64,000 bases of DNA, from the NCBI RefSeq assembly GCF_024281235.1, contig NZ_JAHWXY010000003.1, forward strand, positions 124,001 through 188,000, given 5' to 3'. Made by a program: the position numbers and the translations under genes. Source of the DNA: Shinella daejeonensis. Lineage in GTDB: Bacteria; Pseudomonadota; Alphaproteobacteria; Rhizobiales; Rhizobiaceae. The notes under the pieces are model-generated. The model saw only the letters and a program-made list of their open reading frames with translations, made no database searches and was not told the origin of the DNA. Position 1 is the first letter of the stretch. Each line of letters opens with the position of its first letter. Below are positions 59,511-64,000 of this stretch, one piece after another.

Positions 59511-61862
59511 ATGACGAGACCTCCACGCGACCGGACGGGACACGCAAACAGGGCCGGCCGCGCGGGGCGCGACAGAACGACGGAAGCCAGGCCGCCGATC
59601 ATCCACGGCGTCGTGCCGCCGCGCGACGTGCTGCTGAAGTTCATCGCCGACAATCCCGAACAGGCGTCCAAGCGCGAGCTTGCGAAGGCCTTCGGCCTGA
59701 AAGGCGAGGCCCGGGTCGAACTCAAGGCCCTGCTGAAAGCCTTCGAGGAGGAAGGCCTGCTTGAAAAGCGGCGCAAGTCGCTGGTCCGGCCGGGCGCGTT
59801 GCCGCCGGTCGCGGTGCTCGACATCACCACCCGAGACGTCGACGGCGAACTGGTCGGCCGGCCAGCCGAATGGCCGGAGGACAACGGCGTCGCCCCCGCC
59901 GTGACGATCCGCCAGCCCACCGCCGGACGGCGCGACAAAGGGCCCGTCGCCGGCCTCGGCGACCGGATCCTGGCAAAGATATTTCCCGCCCGGGATCGCG
60001 GCGGCCCCGCCTATACGGCGCGGGTGATAAAAGTTCTCGACAAGCGCAAGAATGCCGGCATGGGCGTCTATCGGCCGCTTGAGGGCGGCGGCGGACGCAT
60101 CCTGCCGATCGACCGGCGCGGCCAGGAAATGGACGTGGACCCCGCGTTCACCGCCGACGCCAGGGACGGCGACCTGGTGGAGATCGACGTCGTTCGCATC
60201 GGGCGCTACGGACTTCCGCGCGCCCAGATCAAGTCGGTGATCGGATCGGTGGCGTCGGAAAAGGCGCTCTCGATGATCGCCATCCATTCCCACGGCATTC
60301 CCTACATCTTTCCCGACACGGTATTGCAGGAAGCCGAAGCGCTCGGCTCCGCCTCCATGGCGCATCGCGAGGACTGGCGCAGCCTGCCGCTCATCACGAT
60401 CGACCCGGCCGATGCGAAGGATCACGACGACGCCGTGCATGCCGAACCGGATCCCTCCCCCGACAATCCGGGCGGCGTGATCGTCACGGTCGCCATCGCC
60501 GACGTCAGCTATTACGTGCGGCCGGGATCGGCGCTCGACCGCGAAGCGCTGAAGCGCGGCAATTCCGTCTATTTTCCCGACCGCGTCGTGCCGATGCTGC
60601 CGGAGCGCATCTCAAACGACCTCTGCTCGCTTCGCGAAGGCGTGGACCGGCCGGCTCTGGCAGTCCGCATGGTCTTCTCGAAGGACGGCCGCAAGGCAAG
60701 CCACAGCTTCCACCGCATCATGATGAAGAGCGCCGTCAAGCTCTCCTACGGAGAGGCGCAGGCGGCGATCGACGGCGCGCCTAACGACAGGACAGGCCCG
60801 ATCCTCGAAACGGTGCTGAAGCCGCTTTGGGAGGCCTATCGCATTCTCGGCATCGGCCGCACGCGCCGCCAGCCGCTGGAACTCGACCTGCCGGAGCGCA
60901 AGCTCCTGCTGAAGTCCGACGGCACCGTCGACCGGGTCTTCGTGCCGCCCCGCCTCGACGCGCACCGGCTGATCGAGGAAATGATGATCCAGGCCAATGT
61001 CGCCGCCGCCGAGACGCTGGAAACGCGCCGGCAGCCGCTGGTCTACCGCGTCCATGACGCCCCCTCGCTCGCCAAGCAGGAAACGCTCAGGGAATTTCTC
61101 CACACGCTGGAGATCGCCATGATCAGGAGCGGCAACCTCCGCTCCAATCATTTCAACGGCATTCTCGCCAGGGCCAAGGGCAAGCCCTATGAGCAAATGG
61201 TCTCGGAAATGGTGCTGCGCTCCCAGAGCCAGGCGATCTACACGCCGGAGAATATCGGTCATTTCGGCCTCAACCTGATGAAATACGCGCATTTCACCTC
61301 GCCGATCCGCCGCTATGCCGACCTCATCGTGCACCGGGCGCTGGTGTCCTCGCTGGGGCTCGGCGAAGGCGGCATGACGCTGGAGGAGGAAGCCCGGCTG
61401 GAGGATATCGCCGCAGAGATATCCACCTTCGAGCGGCGCGCGATGGCCGCCGAACGGGAGACCGTCGACCGGCTGATCGCCCATCATCTGGCCGGCCGCA
61501 TCGGCGAGGAGTTCGACGGCCGCGTTTCGGGCGTCACCAAGGCGGGACTTTTTGTCGCTTTGCCCGACTATGGCGCGGACGGTTTCGTGCCTATATCCAG
61601 CGTAGGAAACGATTACTATATCTACGACGAGGCGCATCAGGCTCTGGCGGGAGAAAAGACCGGCATGGGCTTCCGGCTCGGCGACGACGTCCGTGTGCGG
61701 CTGGCCGAAGCGGTTCCGTTTGCCGGTGCGCTTCGTTTCGACGTGATCAGCGAGGGGCGCAAGATGCCGACGGCCATGCGCTCCTTCCACAAGTCCGGCC
61801 GGCGGGACCGGAATGGGCCGCGGCGGCACGCAGGAACCCGGGCGCCGCGCGGCAGACGCTAG
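59511..61862 (+). CDS. rnr: Ribonuclease R
   Basis: Processive 3'-to-5' exoribonuclease that degrades structured RNA. It has 783 residues. An N-terminal winged-helix region (ASKRELAKAFGLKGEARVEL) and cold-shock domains precede the RNB domain, with catalytic Asp residues in TIDPADAKDHDDAVHAEPD. Late RNB motifs are YAHFTSPIRRYADLIVHRAL. The S1 domain starts near 665 (FDGRVSGVTKAGLFVALPDY). A basic Arg-rich tail ends the protein. It is translationally close to topA (4-bp gap). Confidence 0.96.
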   Translation: MTRPPRDRTGHANRAGRAGRDRTTEARPPIIHGVVPPRDVLLKFIADNPEQASKRELAKAFGLKGEARVELKALLKAFEEEGLLEKRRKSLVRPGALPPVAVLDITTRDVDGELVGRPAEWPEDNGVAPAVTIRQPTAGRRDKGPVAGLGDRILAKIFPARDRGGPAYTARVIKVLDKRKNAGMGVYRPLEGGGGRILPIDRRGQEMDVDPAFTADARDGDLVEIDVVRIGRYGLPRAQIKSVIGSVASEKALSMIAIHSHGIPYIFPDTVLQEAEALGSASMAHREDWRSLPLITIDPADAKDHDDAVHAEPDPSPDNPGGVIVTVAIADVSYYVRPGSALDREALKRGNSVYFPDRVVPMLPERISNDLCSLREGVDRPALAVRMVFSKDGRKASHSFHRIMMKSAVKLSYGEAQAAIDGAPNDRTGPILETVLKPLWEAYRILGIGRTRRQPLELDLPERKLLLKSDGTVDRVFVPPRLDAHRLIEEMMIQANVAAAETLETRRQPLVYRVHDAPSLAKQETLREFLHTLEIAMIRSGNLRSNHFNGILARAKGKPYEQMVSEMVLRSQSQAIYTPENIGHFGLNLMKYAHFTSPIRRYADLIVHRALVSSLGLGEGGMTLEEEARLEDIAAEISTFERRAMAAERETVDRLIAHHLAGRIGEEFDGRVSGVTKAGLFVALPDYGADGFVPISSVGNDYYIYDEAHQALAGEKTGMGFRLGDDVRVRLAEAVPFAGALRFDVISEGRKMPTAMRSFHKSGRRDRNGPRRHAGTRAPRGRR

Positions 61863-61863
61863 A

Positions 61864-61907
61864 GCATTTCCAGCAAAAGTGTGAAACGCTTTTGCATCCG
61901 GAACCGC
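61864..61907. repeat. Dispersed palindromic repeat (RIME-like), copy after rnr
   Basis: A 44-bp imperfect palindrome starting one base after the rnr stop codon, with arms GCATTTCCAGCAAAA and TTTTGCATCCGGAACCGC. It matches the reverse complement of 47841-47884 with few differences. It could protect or process the rnr 3' end. Confidence 0.7.
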
Positions 61908-61952
61908 AGGAACAGAAAGGCCGGGTCCCCGGCGGCAGGAAGGAAGAGGGCC

Positions 61953-62423
61953 ATGCAAACCAATGATGTATCCGCAGATGCGCTGCAATTCGGCAGCGAG
62001 GACGCGCCGATCCGCAACGAGCGCCCCGTCGGACGGGCCATCAAGCGTGGCCTGCTCAACCGTTGCCCGGCCTGCGGCACCGGCCGCCTCTTCCGCGCCT
62101 ATGTGAAGTCCGTCCATCATTGCGCCGCCTGCGGCGAGGATTACACCCATCAGCGCGCCGACGACCTGCCGCCCTATCTCGTCATCACGCTTGTGGGGCA
62201 TGTCGTCGTCGCCGCCTATATGGCGACCGACCTGACCTGGTCGCTCAGCACCTGGCAGCATCTGGCCATATGGGTGCCGATCACGCTGATTCTTTCCCTC
62301 CTGATGCTCCAACCCGTCAAGGGAGGGGTCATCGGCCTGCAATGGGCCATGAGAATGCACGGTTTCGACCAACGGCCGGAAAATGCGTCCGAGAATGCGG
62401 CGCTCAACGATTCCGCCGCATGA
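61953..62423 (+). CDS. DUF983 membrane protein
   Basis: 156 residues from the ATG at 61953, preceded by GGAAGAGG. A zinc-ribbon-like part with two CxxC pairs (CPACGTGRLFRAY and CAACGEDY) is followed by two membrane segments (LVITLVGHVVVAAYMATDL and HLAIWVPITLILSLLML). This is the DUF983 pattern; function unknown. The stop overlaps the start of the NUDIX gene (ATGA). Confidence 0.88.
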   Translation: MQTNDVSADALQFGSEDAPIRNERPVGRAIKRGLLNRCPACGTGRLFRAYVKSVHHCAACGEDYTHQRADDLPPYLVITLVGHVVVAAYMATDLTWSLSTWQHLAIWVPITLILSLLMLQPVKGGVIGLQWAMRMHGFDQRPENASENAALNDSAA

Positions 62424-63079
62424 CGACAGCCATCCGGCCGGTGGACGCCGCTTCCGTGCTGCTGGTCGATCGAACGGGCGGTGACATGCGCGTGCTCATC
62501 GGCCGTCGCAGCAGCCGTCACGTCTTCATGCCCGACGTCTATGTCTTTCCCGGCGGCCGTCGCGACGCGACGGACCGGCTCGTTCCCGTTTCCGGGCCGC
62601 TGCATCCGCTGGCGCACGAGCGGCTGGCCAGCCGCGCCGGCGCCCGCTGCTCTCCGGCGCGATTGCGCGCCCTCGGCGTCGCGGCGCTGCGCGAACTCTA
62701 CGAGGAAGCCGGAATCAGCGTCGGCGCGCAAGAACTAGCGGATACCCCGCTTCCCTTCCGGCCGGATCTCTCGCGCTTGCGTTTCCTCGCCCGCGCCATC
62801 ACCCCCGCCGGTTATCCGCGTCGCTACGATACCCGGTTCTTCACCCTTTTTACCGATGACGCCGACGTCGATCCCGCCAGCGCGACGGCGAGCCACGAAC
62901 TGGAAGACCTCCGCTGGATGGATGTTTTCGACCATGGCGGCATAAACATGCCGGACATCACCCTGATGATCCTTGAAGAGCTGCGAAAAAGCATTCAGGA
63001 AGATCCGTCGTTACCCTTCGGAAGACCGGCGCCGCTCTATCACACGCGGCGCGGACGCTTCCTGCGGGAACTCCTTTGA
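62420..63079 (+). CDS. NUDIX hydrolase
   Basis: 219 residues. The NUDIX box is split around a loop: VYVFPGGRRDATDR, then LRALGVAALRELYEEAGISV, which carries the REL-x-EE-x-GI core for metal binding. The long insertion between these parts resembles NUDT7/8-like or peroxisomal CoA pyrophosphatase relatives, but the substrate is not determined. Translation is coupled to the DUF983 gene by a 4-bp overlap. Confidence 0.88.
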   Translation: MTTAIRPVDAASVLLVDRTGGDMRVLIGRRSSRHVFMPDVYVFPGGRRDATDRLVPVSGPLHPLAHERLASRAGARCSPARLRALGVAALRELYEEAGISVGAQELADTPLPFRPDLSRLRFLARAITPAGYPRRYDTRFFTLFTDDADVDPASATASHELEDLRWMDVFDHGGINMPDITLMILEELRKSIQEDPSLPFGRPAPLYHTRRGRFLRELL

Positions 63080-63092
63080 GGATCAAGGCTCC

Positions 63093-64000
63093 ATGACCAA
63101 GCCGCATTCCGGCGGATCCGGCGCAGCGGACTCCATCCACTGGCCCTCGCTCATCGCGGCGATATCCGCCATCTCGGCTGTCGGCATCGCCATCGGCCTC
63201 GGCCTTCCCCTTCTCGCCCTCATCATGGAGAAGCGGGGCATCTCCTCCACACTGATCGGCGTCAATTCCGCCATGGCCGGGATCGCGGCGATGCTCGCCG
63301 CGCCCTTCACCGCCCGGATCGCCCATGTCTGGGGCACGGCCACCACGATGATCGCCGCCATTCTCGTCTCGGCGATAAGCGGACTCGGCTTCTACTACAT
63401 CGAGAATTTCTGGTTGTGGTTTCCCCTGCGCATCCTGTTCCACGGCGCGACCTCGATGCTTTTCATCCTGTCGGAGTTCTGGATCAACGCGGCCGCCCCG
63501 CCGTCGCGGCGCGGGTTCGTGCTCGGCATATACGCCACCGTTCTGGCACTCGGCTTCGCCGCCGGCCCCCTGCTCTTCTCCCTGCTCGGCAGCGACGGCT
63601 TCCTGCCCTTCGCCGTGGGCGCCATCATCATCCTCCTCGCCTGCGCGCCGGTTTTCGGCGCGCGGCGCGAGAGCCCGAGAATCGAGGAAAAACCGCAGCT
63701 GCATTTCATGCGCTACATCCTTCTCGTTCCGACAGCGACGGCGGCGGTCTTCGTCTTCGGCGCGGTTGCGGTGGGCGGCATGGCGCTCCTGCCGATCTAC
63801 GCCACCCGCGCCGGATTCACCGAGCAACAGGCGGCCTTGCTGCTCACCGTGATGGGCCTCGGTAATGTCGTCTTCCAGATCCCGCTCGGCATGCTCTCCG
63901 ACCACATACGCGACCGGCGGCGGATGCTGACCGGCCTGTCGGTGATCGGGCTGGCCGGCGCACTGGCGTTGCCGACACTGTCGCAGGGCTGGCTGACCAT
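63093..64000 (+). CDS. MFS transporter (partial, C-terminus beyond window)
   Basis: The first 302 residues of a major facilitator protein, open to the window edge. About nine membrane segments are visible, beginning SLIAAISAISAVGIAIGLGL. The loop after the eighth segment contains the inter-domain copy of motif A-like residues (GMLSDHIRDRRRML). The family resembles the YcaD/SetA-type small exporters, but the substrate is unknown. It follows the NUDIX gene by 13 bp. Confidence 0.88.
   Translation, partial: MTKPHSGGSGAADSIHWPSLIAAISAISAVGIAIGLGLPLLALIMEKRGISSTLIGVNSAMAGIAAMLAAPFTARIAHVWGTATTMIAAILVSAISGLGFYYIENFWLWFPLRILFHGATSMLFILSEFWINAAAPPSRRGFVLGIYATVLALGFAAGPLLFSLLGSDGFLPFAVGAIIILLACAPVFGARRESPRIEEKPQLHFMRYILLVPTATAAVFVFGAVAVGGMALLPIYATRAGFTEQQAALLLTVMGLGNVVFQIPLGMLSDHIRDRRRMLTGLSVIGLAGALALPTLSQGWLT

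Overview
The window is chromosomal DNA of an alphaproteobacterium, almost certainly a member of the Rhizobiaceae (Rhizobium, Ensifer, Shinella or Agrobacterium type). The reasons are high GC, the joined tRNA-Tyr, tRNA-Gly, tuf, tRNA-Trp, secE-nusG, rplKAJL, rpoBC, rpsLG-fusA-tuf, rpsJ-rplCD block read from one strand, a second identical tuf gene, an NDUFA12-type complex I subunit, a DUF2155 protein, a DUF6105 protein, and short dispersed palindromes of the RIME type. The genus is inferred from gene content and was not established by comparison.

Region 1 (1-23.3 kb, nearly all minus strand) is the transcription and translation core. From right to left it holds two tRNAs, a small lipoprotein, tuf copy 2, tRNA-Trp, secE, nusG, rplK, rplA, rplJ, rplL, rpoB and rpoC, then an IS1182-family insertion sequence and a small plus-strand gene, then the str operon (rpsL, rpsG, fusA, tuf copy 1) running into the S10 operon (rpsJ, rplC, rplD). 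The insertion sequence sits in the bidirectional terminator between rpoC and the small gene. It has duplicated the complete terminator hairpin and carries a terminator of its own near each end. The 3' end of tuf copy 2 has been rebuilt by an 80-bp insert between 32-bp direct repeats.

Region 2 (23.3-38.4 kb) holds rlmB, a divergent azoreductase/LysR pair with a palindrome inside the lysR promoter, tRNA-Thr, a BON-like protein, NAD kinase, prfB with its programmed +1 frameshift, the cell-wall genes mrcA and amiC, rne (RNase E with a large acidic insertion in its S1 domain) and a class I/II aminotransferase.

Region 3 (38.6-50.4 kb) holds a DsbA-like oxidoreductase, aroQ-accB-accC-aat, DUF2155 and NDUFA12 genes, the dispersed gatC, gatA and gatB genes for tRNA amidation interleaved with acetyltransferases, a UPF0173 hydrolase, a PhnA-like protein, ruvX and two small membrane proteins.

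Region 4 (50.5-64 kb) holds an AidB-type acyl-CoA dehydrogenase, pyrB with a dihydroorotase homologue that lacks its metal ligands, plsY, dprA, topA, rnr, a DUF983 protein, a NUDIX hydrolase and the start of an MFS transporter.

Most of the window is ordinary housekeeping sequence. I found no defence system, CRISPR array, prophage or gene cluster of unknown type. The best second-look signals are the terminator-duplicating insertion sequence, the rebuilt tuf 3' end, the apparently non-catalytic PyrC homologue, the long palindrome between rplL and rpoB, and the palindrome embedded in the lysR promoter.
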